Source of the DNA: Actinernus sp. WN-2022
Lineage: Eukaryota > Cnidaria > Anthozoa > Actiniaria > Actinernidae
NCBI GenBank assembly: GCA_030867875.1
Contig: JAOWCC010000019.1
Location: forward strand, 106,317,006-106,381,005
Direction of reading: 5' to 3'
Length of the DNA: 64,000 bases
How positions within the stretch are numbered: position 1 is the stretch's first letter; each line of letters opens with the position of its first letter. Shown here one piece after another: positions 54,221-64,000 of this stretch. A model generated the notes under the pieces. The model worked only from the letters and a program-made list of their open reading frames with translations, ran no database searches and had not been told where the DNA came from. Made by a program: the position numbers and the translations under genes.

Positions 54221-56020
54221 ACAGTGCGACTACTGAAATCGGGGCCACTTAGACAACGAGAACTAAACACATTACAACAACAGTGTGACTACTGTACCAG
54301 GACCACTTAGACAACGAGAACTAAACACATTACAACTACAGTGTGACTACTGTAACCAGGGCCACTTAGACAACGAGAACTAAACACATTACAACAACAG
54401 TGTGACTACTGTACCAGGACCACTTAGACAACGAGAACTAAACACATTACAACTACAGTGTGACTACTGTAACCAGGGCCACTTAGACAACGAGAACTAA
54501 ACACATTACAACTACAGTGTGACTACAGTAACCAGGGCCACTTAGACAACGAGAACTAAACACATTACAACAACAGTGTGACTACTGTAACCAGGGCCAC
54601 TTAGACAACGAGAACTAAACACATTACAACTACAGTGTGACTACAGTAACCAGGGCCACTTAGACAAAGTGAACTAAACACATTACAACTACAGTGTGAC
54701 TATACAGTAACCAGGGCCACTTAGACAACGAGAACTAAACACATTACAACTACAGTGTGACTACTGTATCCAGGGCCACTTAGACAACGAGAACTAAACA
54801 CATTACAACTACAGTGTGACTGCTGTACCAGGGCCACTTAGACAACGAGAACTAAACACATTACAACTACAGTGTGACTGCTGTACCAGGGCCACTTAGA
54901 CAACGAGAACTAAACACATTACAACTACAGTGTGACCGCTGTACCAGGGCCACTTAGACAACGAGAACTAAACACATTACAACTACAGTGTGACTGCTGT
55001 ACCAGGGCCACTTAGACAATGACGACTATATCAACACATTACAACTACAGTGTGACTACTGAACCAGGACCACTTAGACAACGACGACTATATCAACACA
55101 TTACAACTACAGTGTGACTACTGAACCTGGGCCAGACAACGACGACTATATAAACACATTACAACTACAGTGTGACTACTGAACCAGGGCCACTTAGACA
55201 ACGACGACTATATCAACACATTACAACTACAGTGTGACTACTGAACCAGGGCCACTTAGACAACGACGACTATATCAACACATTACAACTACAGTGTGAC
55301 TACTGAACCAGGGCCACTTAGACAACGACGACTATACCAACACATTACAACTACAGTGTGACTACTGAACCAGGGCCACTTAGACAACGAGAACTAAACA
55401 CATTACAACTACAGTGTGACTCCCGGGGGGGGGGGGGGGGGGACTCTCCATAACAGTAGACGGGGGTGATCGTCGGCAAAATCAATTTTAACCGTAAGGG
55501 ATAGCACATTGGGTGTGGTCAACAGCAAATTTACCCCTAAGAGATAGCACATTGTGATAATAATTTTGTATTTGTTACCGACAATAAAGCCGGAAGTATT
55601 AAGCGATCAGTTTCAGTTGACTGTGTGGTTTACTGTAATATAAGTTCCGGGCCACCATTAGCGTGAGACCCCCTAAGGGATAGCAGACTCTTTGAACACC
55701 CCTAAGGGATAGCAGATGGTAGAATTTTATACCCTAAGGGATAGGACGATCACCCCCGTCTACTGTTATGGAGAGTCCCCCCCCCCCCCCCCCCCGGGGT
55801 GTGACTACTGTAACCAGGGACACTTAGACAACGAGAACTAAACACATTACAACTACAGTGTGACTACTGAACCAGGGCGACTTAGACAACGAGAACTAAA
55901 CACATTACAACTACAGTGTGACTACTGTAACCAGGGCGACTTAGACAACGAGAACTAAACACATTACAACTACAGTGTGACTACTGTAACCAGGGCCACT
56001 TAGACAACGAGAACTAAACA
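54221..56020 (+). repeat. 59/60-bp satellite, about 24 copies, split by a MITE
   Basis: The unit contains CCAGGGCCACTTAGACAACG, AGAACTAAACACATTACAAC and TACAGTGTGACTACTG. A subset (about 55018-55345) carries CGACTATATCAACAC in place of AGAACTAAACAC. The MITE at 55422-55798 interrupts the array. Confidence 0.95.
55422..55798. mobile_element. G-rich-ended MITE, copy 2, with 8-bp TSD
   Basis: It has the same termini as the copy at 52956 (CCCGGGG..., then ACTCTCCATAACAGTAGACG). GTGTGACT flanks it at 55414-55421 and 55799-55806, the flank being part of the satellite unit. Interior CCCTAAGGGATAGCA words are shared with copy 1. Confidence 0.9.
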
Positions 56021-56311
56021 CATTGCCAAACGAAATAAAGCATTCCAACATATTCATGCGGTTTTATTGATTTATTAACAATATTTAAACAGAGCTGTCC
56101 AATTCAGCGATGCTGGTTTAAATGGACCTCTGTCTATTTTCTTCATTCGAAAGTCTTTTACTTCAGATTCGCTTTTTACCGGATCGAAGCTCAAGCAAGT
56201 CAAAACGCTATTGTCTTGCATGTAAACGACACTAATTGGCTCAAGTTACCGTAAGTTGGAATGCTTTGTTTTCGTTCTGCAATGTGATTGGTTCTCGTTG
56301 TCTAAGTGGTA
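55998..56311. repeat. Inverted repeat at the satellite edge, about 55-bp arms
   Basis: The last satellite unit plus ACGAAATAAAGCATTCCAAC (left arm to 56054) recurs inverted at 56250-56311 (GTTGGAATGCTTTGTTTTCG ... CGTTGTCTAAGTGG). The spacer is about 195 bp and has no gene. Confidence 0.7.
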
Positions 56312-56581
56312 CCGGTTTCAGTAGTTGCACTAGACAATTTGATTTTGCAAAGTTAATGCGTTGCACTAAGTGCCAGAAAACCCGTAAAACCCGTAAAATA
56401 AGGAATGCGTCGACTGCGCGTGTACATGACACAACAATATATAGAGAGTGCGCGAGGTATTTCATGGAACGATCAATCAGGTTAACACGTCACGCAATGG
56501 GCTGAGATTGTGACGTCACGTTGGAAATTTTAAAATATTGAGCACTGCCAAAACTCGCTGGTTTTCAAAGCTAAGATAACT

Positions 56582-57181
56582 ATGAATCAGCGAATTCAAG
56601 ATATTCAAAAAACATTAACAACAGTAAGCAACAAGTTAGGTGATCTTATTCCTAAATTTCACAATGAAGTTGAACGAAGAGCAAGCGCCTTGGCTGAAGT
56701 TAGAAGAGCAGAGTTAAAGAGGAAACTTGACAATGAAGAAGAGGAAGCGAAGAGGAAGGTGAAATGGACGAAACTGCAGACCAAGGCAATTATGAACGGA
56801 ATCATGAAAGCAACCAAGGACTATGCAAAAACTGCGACGACTAATGGAAAAAAAGACTTTCAGAACTTGAGATCTATTATACAGAAGGAGCACTCCCATG
56901 AGAAGGAACTTGTAGAACAAAAGACAAAAGAAGACACGGTTCATAAATTAAGCACAATTTCCTCTCCTGGTAACAAAATCCAACATGGCCGCCATGCAGA
57001 AGAGCTTTTGAGATTGCCGAGTTTCTGTCCAACATGTAGGAAGAAAGGCGTCGAGCTGTGGCTTTGTGAGGGGTGCTTATTCACGTGGTACTGTGACGAG
57101 GACTGCCAGAGAAAGGACTGGGAAAGGCATCAACATACATGTTCTCTTGTCGACGTGGAGAAATTCCAGAAATTACCATAA
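56582..57181 (+). CDS. MYND zinc-finger protein, 199 aa, intronless
   Basis: The ATG at 56582 opens a clean frame. Residues 1-125 are charged and coiled-coil-like (ERRASALAEVRRAELKRKLD...). The C-terminus is a MYND finger: C149-x2-C152, C162-x2-C165, C171-x3-C175, H183-x3-C187, the canonical spacing. MYND domains bind proline-rich peptides in protein complexes. The spacing, architecture and lack of introns match the gene at 60648, so the two are probable paralogues, possibly retrocopies or an expanded family. The specific role is unknown. Confidence 0.8.
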   Translation: MNQRIQDIQKTLTTVSNKLGDLIPKFHNEVERRASALAEVRRAELKRKLDNEEEEAKRKVKWTKLQTKAIMNGIMKATKDYAKTATTNGKKDFQNLRSIIQKEHSHEKELVEQKTKEDTVHKLSTISSPGNKIQHGRHAEELLRLPSFCPTCRKKGVELWLCEGCLFTWYCDEDCQRKDWERHQHTCSLVDVEKFQKLP

Positions 57182-58424
57182 TATCAGATTAAAATTTCAA
57201 ATACGTTCTTAAAAAATGGATATTTAGAACAAATCGAATTTTTGAACTAATTCAAATTTGGCCTGAATAGCTTATTTTAAAATATTTTGATCAATTTTGA
57301 CCAATGTCAACGATTGGAATTAATATCATTGTCAAATGTCAACAATATAATCCAGTCTTACGAACTCTTGCTTGACTTTTAACCAACAAAAACATTTTTC
57401 TTTGTACACTTGCGGTGAGCTTCGTAAAAAAATCAGTTGCGGAATACATTTTGGTGATTACATGACTTTGTGATTACATGACTATACTTGTAATAGTGAT
57501 GTTTTCCTGTGCAATTAAGGAAACGATAAATATTTTTATCCTTTTCTATTTGTCTTTACTTTTGGAGAAAATTTGGTCAGTCGGGCGATGGGAAACGACA
57601 TATTTTACGGGGTTGGCGATGATTATCTCATCCAATCCTAATCTCATCCAGCCAATCGGGAGCTCTACTGTTAGGCTTTGCCTATATGGCGAGGAGTGAC
57701 AGTTATAACAAAGCTTGTTTTAGCAGTGACATTGTTTTCGCATCACGATCCGGCGCGAAGCTTCGAACTTCGTAGAGTGTATTTGGGCATCGCGCTTGGG
57801 ATCCCTATGGTCGCATTTGGTGTAAACGGCGCAATAACATTAAAGATTGGAATCTCTTCAAGAATTTCCGGAAATCCCGAGTATGTTAATAATCTTCTGG
57901 TTGGTCAGTGGATTATCGGGAAGCTAAGCCGTCCAAACTCCGATTAGATTATTTGCTCATGACGTCATAATCAAGGTGCAGATGCGCGTGCCGTCCTCGC
58001 GCACGCGATGTCATGTATTCTACGCTCATTTTTTTTTTTGTGTTTGCAAAGGTACTGCGCTAAAATGATAATATTCTGAATTTATAACGGGACCTGAAAC
58101 AATCCTAGGGGCTGATCAAAGTGATGACCATTAATCTACAGATCGAATTGGAATTGAGCGATAATCAAACTGACAATATATTCCATCATTATCTTGGGCA
58201 AACCCTGATCAAAATTTACATCAACAATTAAATAAATGCAGTACTAGTCTTTAATTACAGTACAAAATTAATTGTGCATGCATTTCCCGAAGAAATTGCA
58301 GTAGTATCAATGATTTCCCGGTAAATTCAATAATTCATCAATAATTCATAAACACTCTAACATTCTCTATTCATCTAAACGGTCCGAAATAATTTTCAAA
58401 AATCTTCCCTTAGTATAGTAGCCC
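57182..58424. other. Intergenic DNA, nothing recognised
   Basis: There is an 89-codon frame at 57678-57947 with hydrophobic stretches but no recognisable family or splice context. Confidence 0.45.
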
Positions 58425-59200
58425 ACAGCCGCTGTAATAACATAAGTGACATTTTAGTAAGAGCTCAGTTACCTAACACTACTAACACCTCTCTACTGCC
58501 ACCCGGCTCTTATCGCTGCGGTAAAAAAACTGCATTACCTGCCCTTACATCGAACATGGCCTCAATCAATACACTTTTTCCTCCACTGGCGAAACTCACC
58601 ATATCAAATCTCACATTACACGTAATACTAAAAACGTAATTTACATGGTTCAATGTCGCTACTGTAATTCACAATACATCGGAGAAACAAAACGATGCCT
58701 CAAAGACCGTTTTAACGAACACAGATGACATGTAGATAAATCTAATATCAAATCTAAACCTACAGCCGTTTCTGAACATTTCTCAGCCCTAACCATTCTA
58801 GTACTGACATGCTCGGCTTATTCCTTTAGAAGTCATCTATTCTAAACGCGATTCCGTGAGAAAAGCACGTGAATCATATCTCATCTATAAAGCTTAAAAA
58901 CCCTCGAACCACTCGGAATGAATAGACGTGATGAAATGTAATTTCACCGTTTGACCTTTATTGTCGGCTGTTACTCGTATCTGCACTATCTTTTCAAACC
59001 TATTTCGTAATTTCCTTTTATGTGTTACTATTGTATAAAACACATGTAATCGATTTTGTAATTTCCGCTCATAGTTACGTAATTAACAATTTATATAAAC
59101 CTTATATCCATTTGTGACCTTCACTGTAAAATAAACCTGAAGAAGGCTGGTACTGCCCAGCCGAAATATCGTATAAACCTCGACAAGCGTTGTATTTGAT
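58425..59200 (+). mobile_element. Penelope-like element 3' fragment (GIY-YIG endonuclease), decayed
   Basis: Fragments of a Penelope endonuclease are readable in shifting frames: a CITCPYIEHG cysteine knuckle, VIYMVQCRYCNSQYIGETKR (the GIY-YIG core, about 58638-58697), VSEHF, and SKRDSVRKARESYLIYKA, ending near 58942. A frameshift lies in the A-run near 58525, and stops interrupt the rest. The 3' tail includes CTGAAGA and GGCTGG/CCAGCC (59137-59165). The RT part is absent. Confidence 0.8.
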
Positions 59201-59710
59201 TAGCATTGCAGTAGTCTTCGGACACTTTATCATTATATTTTTTCTTCTTGCTGATCAAGATCTGTTTTTTGATCCAACGTCTGGCAGGATTGATTGTACA
59301 CGGTTTTTGCTGTGGTTTTCTAACCTTAACTATATATAAATTCCAAAGGCCGGTGTCCCGACTCCGGCCATTTTCTTTAGATTCTCCGAAACATTTTGCT
59401 GTACATGTATTACCAAAACTAAAGAAGTATCACTTCATGATCCCTCGGAAAAGGAAGCTCCCGTTAAGTACCATGTCATGTCCGCATGTATATATTTTGC
59501 TCGTACACATAGTTTGTGTATAGGACAAGTCCGTGTAAATTCACTGACGTATCTTACATCGCATAACTTTTCACACATCTTGTCAGTTTTTTCTTGTAGA
59601 CATTAATCAATTTATTACTTATTAGTTCAGACACACGACCACATCAGCTATGCTGTACAACCTATCGTGTTTAAATAAATATTATTATTATTAAACAGTT
59701 CTACTGACCG

Positions 59711-60206
59711 GTGGTTTTCCTGGACTTGTCAAAAGCGTTTGACACTGTTGACCATACTATTCTCTTCAACAAACTAGTAGCGGCTGGCTTTTCTGACACA
59801 AGTGTGTCATGCAGAAATACCGTCCTCATGGATCACCTTCAAGTTCTTCAGAATAATGCTGCTCGACTTATAAATGCTCGACTTTCCCTCAAGCTCTTCT
59901 GCATCTCAAGCACTCGAACTATTAAACTGGAAACCACTGTACCTTCGACGGCGCTATAATCGCTGTATTACTATCTTCAAATGCTTAAATAGCATGGTGG
60001 ACTTCAACTTTAAATTAAAGAAGAATCACGACTTTCATACATATAATACACGCCGTCAGCACAATCTACATTTACCACTAGCACGTAGGAATTGGGGACA
60101 ACAGAAGTTTACCTACCATGCACTGCTAGACTGGAACTCTTTAGACTCTGAAGTTATACAATCAACTACATTATCAATTTTTAAATCTTACTGGCACATA
60201 ACTTAA
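59711..60206 (+). pseudogene. LINE reverse transcriptase fragment with internal deletion
   Basis: VFLDLSKAFDTVDHTILFNK (from 59714) is the RT motif A of a LINE. It then jumps to the C-terminal tail (LQVLQNNAARLIN ... IFKCLNSMVDFNFKLKKN), so the YADD region is deleted, and a frameshift follows near 59870-59940. The tail matches the remnant at 43624-43896. Confidence 0.8.
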
Positions 60207-60340
60207 TTTCATAATAATCCTTGTTCTATTTCTATTTTATTTCAACCATTTATCTTTTCAGTTTTCCATACATTAGTAAAATATATATTTTTAATACAGG
60301 ACCGCCCTGAAAATTACATATTGTGAGTGGAGCTTTCCTG

Positions 60341-60377
60341 TCAAAATATTATTATTATTTTATTATTATTATTATTA
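60341..60377. repeat. TTA-rich microsatellite
   Basis: A short TTA/ATT trinucleotide run just upstream of the second MYND gene region. Confidence 0.8.
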
Positions 60378-60647
60378 CGTACTTAGTCAATAGACTGCGC
60401 GCGCATTGGATCCCTTGCAATACGAGATCCGCGAGTGGTTACTATGGATACACTGGCATAGCAACCTGTCCAGCGTATCAGTGGTATCCAAGCACTTGAC
60501 CTCGTGCGCGCGAGCTCAAGTGACGAAATACAGGAATCTTATGGCGTCATCTTGTTGTATCAGGTGTTAGTTTTTTTTAAGTGCCAAGAGGTAATCTTTT
60601 ATTCAAACTCACCAAGCTAAATTTAATCCACCACAAAAAGAAATAAC

Positions 60648-61259
60648 ATGGACCCGACAGCACTGGTGTATCGAAATCGCATGTGGTGTATTCCAGACTG
60701 GCTGGCATCGGCTGAGAGTGAGAAGCAGAAAGGCCGTGAAAATCAAATAGACGGAAAATACGGGAAGTGCCTGGCGTACCTACAGGCAGCGAACTCACTG
60801 GCACAGACTGAGAGAAAAAAGATGATCACCCATCTACAAGTAGCAAATGCGTGCATCATGACCAGAGCCGCGTGGTCAAAATACACAGCGAGGCAGGTGG
60901 TACGGGAGATACAGAGGGAAGCGAGGCAGTACGCATTGGAAGTACAGAAAGAATTCGAACAGGAATGGCAGAACATGAGAAGCCGAATACAAGTGGAACA
61001 CGAGAAAAACCTTAAGAGAATAGAACAAGAAACACAAGAGAAGACACTAGCAACACTACTTAAAGTTATCACAACAACAAACATCTTACCTAGCTCCACG
61101 CCACCTGTGTGTCATTTCTGCGCAGCTTGCGGGAAAATAGACAGCGAAAAGACTGGGTCGGGGCGTTTAATGCTCTGTAGCGGGTGTCTGAACTGTTGGT
61201 ACTGTGACAGAGAATGTCAGTCGAGCGACTGGGAACGACATCGTGGGAACTGTGCCTAA
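60648..61259 (+). CDS. MYND zinc-finger protein, 203 aa, intronless
   Basis: The ATG at 60648 (aacATGg) starts a clean single-exon frame. Residues 1-150 are mostly helical and charged (REIQREARQYALEVQKEFEQ). The MYND finger is C158-x2-C161, C177-x2-C180, C186-x3-C190, H198-x3-C202; the protein ends one residue later. The middle and C-terminus share layout with the gene at 56582 (a coiled coil, then a MYND finger with WYCD-x-(D/E)-C and DWERH). The function is unknown; a scaffold or adaptor role is typical of the domain. Confidence 0.8.
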   Translation: MDPTALVYRNRMWCIPDWLASAESEKQKGRENQIDGKYGKCLAYLQAANSLAQTERKKMITHLQVANACIMTRAAWSKYTARQVVREIQREARQYALEVQKEFEQEWQNMRSRIQVEHEKNLKRIEQETQEKTLATLLKVITTTNILPSSTPPVCHFCAACGKIDSEKTGSGRLMLCSGCLNCWYCDRECQSSDWERHRGNCA

Positions 61260-61755
61260 CAATGTCATATTTTGGTCGTCATTTTGAAGAGCACATGTCC
61301 TCTTGTGAAATTTGGTTCTCGTTATATAATTAAATTAATAACAAAATTTATCTCGATACATTCTGTTATACATTTTAACGATTTTCATTTATTGGCGCAA
61401 TACATAGAGGATATTACACTTTAGTACGAAGATATGAAGTTTATCCTTGAGAGTCAAAAATATTTCACGAGTGAGCGCAGCGACGATAGACAATTAAGCG
61501 TAACTGCTCATAGAATTCTTCACTATCCTTTTACTAAAAGTGCTACTGCGATCATATTACACTTCTGCTTTCTTCAGCTTCGGAAAGTAAAAGTACTAAT
61601 TATAAATACTTATCATTCAAAATCTTAAGCCAAAATTCCTACGGGATGTCCGATTATTTTAGGTATAATTTCTGTCCGTCATTAATCGGATTCGATGACG
61701 TTACCTAAGCAACCCAATAACTTTAGTATGCAGAAGGCTGGGTCACTTTTATATC
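61260..61755. other. Intergenic DNA, nothing recognised
   Basis: AT-rich, with short frames only. It ends at a CCC-G(n) tract (61755-61776). Confidence 0.45.
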
Positions 61756-61779
61756 CCGGGGGGGGGGGGGGGGGGTACT

Positions 61780-64000
61780 TTAACGAGACGTAATCGTCGT
61801 AAAAACAAACTTAATATTTCCAGACTTGATACCACTGCTGTTATTAACCTATCTCAAACACCACTTTCTAACGACGAAATCTCAGTTCTTGCTCGCGGTT
61901 TGACCTTCTGCCCTACACCGCGACGTATTAATTGGCCGGAAGTCTCAGCTGACATTAACGATTTTACACGACGCATGCGACTTGCAGAATACTTCTACGA
62001 TCCTAATACTGGCGCTAATCCTACTCAACATAATCCTTTCCATAACAAAAGCACTTGGACCCTCCTACCGATAGAGATTCTGCTTTAAACGCCTTCATAG
62101 ATGCTATTCAACATGACATTACCACTTCTAAACCTAACCACATTTCTGATAATTTATCTCACAACGAACGACAAGCCATACACCGACTTAATCAACAACA
62201 AGACATAATAATCAAACCTGCTGACAAAGGCTCCGGCACTGTAGTTATGGACAAAACCTGGTATATTAACGAATGTAATCGACAACTTAGTGACACTAAA
62301 TTCTACAAACAACAAGACGAAGACATGACTAACAAAATACAGAAACGTGTTACGACTTACGTGCAACGTATGTTGAACGCCTGCTACATCGACGATAAAA
62401 CTAAACAGTACCTCATACAAACTAACGTTAAACCAGGACGCTTCTACATTCTACCTAAAATACATAAAGCTGGTAACCCGGGACGTCCCATAGTTTCATC
62501 TAACAGTCACCCTACAGAACGCATCTCCCAATTCGTTGACTATCACATTAAATCCTTAGTTTTTAACCTGCCTTCACACATTAAAGACACCACTGATTTC
62601 CTTAACAAACTTCTCAAACTTGGTAAACTACCTGATACCGCTATGCTTGTTACTCTTGACGTTTCATCATTATACACTAACATCCCACATAACGAAGGTA
62701 TTAATGCTTGTAATCATTTTCTTTGCACTCGTACTAATCCTATCATTCCCACCGAAACACTTTGTGACTTAATACGTATGATCCTTACTATGAATATTTT
62801 TTCTTTTAATGGTAAACATTATCTGCAGGTACATGGCACAGCCATGGGTACCAGAATGGCACCTTCTTTCGCTAACTTATTCCTCGGTAAATTTGAATCT
62901 AACGCTCTCTCTAATGCCCCTTATAAACCTCACACCTGGTGGAGATATCTCGACGATATTTTCACTGATCTGGACTGAGGGGGAAGACCATCTGAAAATA
63001 TTCATCGATTATCTCAATAATATTCATCCTACTATTAAAGTGCCTATCACCCTTTTGCAATTTTGATAGCCTATGAACCTCCGAAAAGTTTTGAGTACTT
63101 TTGTGAAGAAAGTTTTGGTTTAAAGTGAATACTTTATGTTCTACGCTTGTTTGAAATCGTGTAAATGTGACCTTTCCTGACCCATGACCGCGTAAGTAAA
63201 AGCCTGGGTCGAAACCTGGGTAGACGTCATCTTGACGTCATATAATTAATTCGGCTTTGCAATCATTTGAAGAAATACTCAACGTGTTGACTAAAATGAC
63301 TTTTTTCTTTACTAACAACTCAAAAACTGTGTATATTTTCTATGCAGCGATGTTGTTGTGATAAAAAGGCGCCATGGAGAATAATGCATTAATGAGATGA
63401 CGTCTACCCAGGTTTCGACCCAGGCTTTTACTTACGCGGTCATGGGTCAGGAAAGGTCACATTTACACGATTTCAAACAAGCGTAGAACATAAAGTATTC
63501 ACTTTAAACCAAAAATTTCTTCACAGAAGTACTCAAAACGTTTCGGAGGTTCATAGGCTATCACAATTGCAAAAGGGTGATATAGGCACTTTAAATTTAC
63601 TAGTTCTCACTCATTAACTCACGTTCCATTTCTCGACGTTACCGTATCAATACATAACAACTACATCGAGACTGATTTATATACTAAACCTACAGATAAA
63701 CATCAACACCTCCTTAAATCATCCTGTCATCCCCTTCACACTAAAAGAGCCATTCCTTTCAGTTTAGCTCTTCGTCTCCGACGCATCTGTTCTACCGACG
63801 AAACTTTTAAAATTCGTACTAATGAATTAATAACATACCTTTACAAACGAGGTTATAACCGCACATTCCTTAATAAACAAATAGAACGCGCTGCTAACAT
63901 TCCTCGCAACGACGCTCTACAAACTACTAACTCACAAAACTCTACCCACCGTATACCTTTTGTTATTACATATAACCCAGCACTTCCTCACATCTCTAAT
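61780..64000 (+). mobile_element. Penelope-like retroelement, RT region, frameshifted, MITE-interrupted, runs off window
   Basis: The N-terminal part (about 61815-62060) shifts frame near 62060-62066. The RT core then follows: IIKPADKGSGTVVMD, RFYILPKIHK, DVSSLYTNIPH (motif A), GTAMGTRMAPSFANLFLG (motif B) and WWRYLDDIF (catalytic YxDD). A one-base insertion shifts the frame just after YLDD (about 62960-62966). After a MITE (63039-63590) the coding resemblance resumes (SSHSLTHVPFLDVTV ... THRIPFVITYNP) to the window edge. The GIY-YIG domain would lie beyond 64000. It is a dead copy. Confidence 0.9.
63039..63590. mobile_element. MITE with 194-bp TIRs and TTAA target duplication (piggyBac-like)
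   Basis: The left arm 63039-63232 and right arm 63395-63590 are near-perfect inverted repeats starting AGTGCCTAT. TTAA flanks both sides (63035-63038, 63591-63594). Discounting the element and one TTAA, the flanking Penelope codons are contiguous. There is no transposase. Confidence 0.85.

Noticed and set aside
57678..57947. 89-codon hydrophobic frame
   Set aside because: No recognisable family or neighbouring exon; likely chance.
61755..61776. Third copy of the G-rich MITE
   Set aside because: CCC followed by a G run is present, but the following sequence lacks the family's subterminal sequence and no partner end was found; at most a truncated end.

Overview
The window looks like nuclear DNA of a marine invertebrate, most likely a cnidarian. 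It has intron-rich host genes, a secreted protease gene combining S1, F5/8C and ShK modules, many satellites and foldback MITEs, Penelope-like and LINE remnants, and a large Maverick/Polinton (adintovirus-like) element. The species call is inference from family content; no species marker was recognised.

Layout. (1) About 1-15.4 kb: a Polinton. It has a protein-primed DNA polymerase B open at the left window edge, a retroviral-type integrase, a minus-strand block (major capsid, packaging ATPase, a 227-aa protein, three small membrane proteins), and a penton-like minor capsid. It also has three conserved element proteins of unknown function. Distal to these lie hairpins, a tRNA-like fold, short tandem repeats, a Cys-rich protein and an F-box/ankyrin protein. 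Most core frames are intact, but the ATPase has one frameshift. No adenain-type protease was found in the visible part.

(2) 16.0-35.4 kb, plus strand: a host gene for a secreted multidomain protein. It runs S1 protease (C-terminal half only) - Pro-rich - F5/8C - Pro-rich - ShK - F5/8C, in 12 recognisable exons. The exons carrying the protease His and Asp are absent, so the Polinton may sit in an intron of this gene. Two introns in the last F5/8C domain are swollen by satellites: about 53 copies of a 45-bp unit, and about 60 copies of a 106/111-bp unit lying between hAT-type termini with a near-perfect 8-bp target duplication.

(3) 40.2-51.5 kb, minus strand: an 8-exon HERPUD1/2 homologue (ER membrane, ubiquitin-like, ER-associated degradation). 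A one-mismatch ER stress response element lies just upstream of its ATG.

(4) 52-64 kb: nested transposons (a hAT element carrying a zinc-finger ORF, itself split by a G-rich MITE), a 59-bp satellite split by a second copy of that MITE, and two intronless MYND-finger genes. LINE fragments and two Penelope-like fragments follow; one of these is interrupted by a MITE with a TTAA target duplication.
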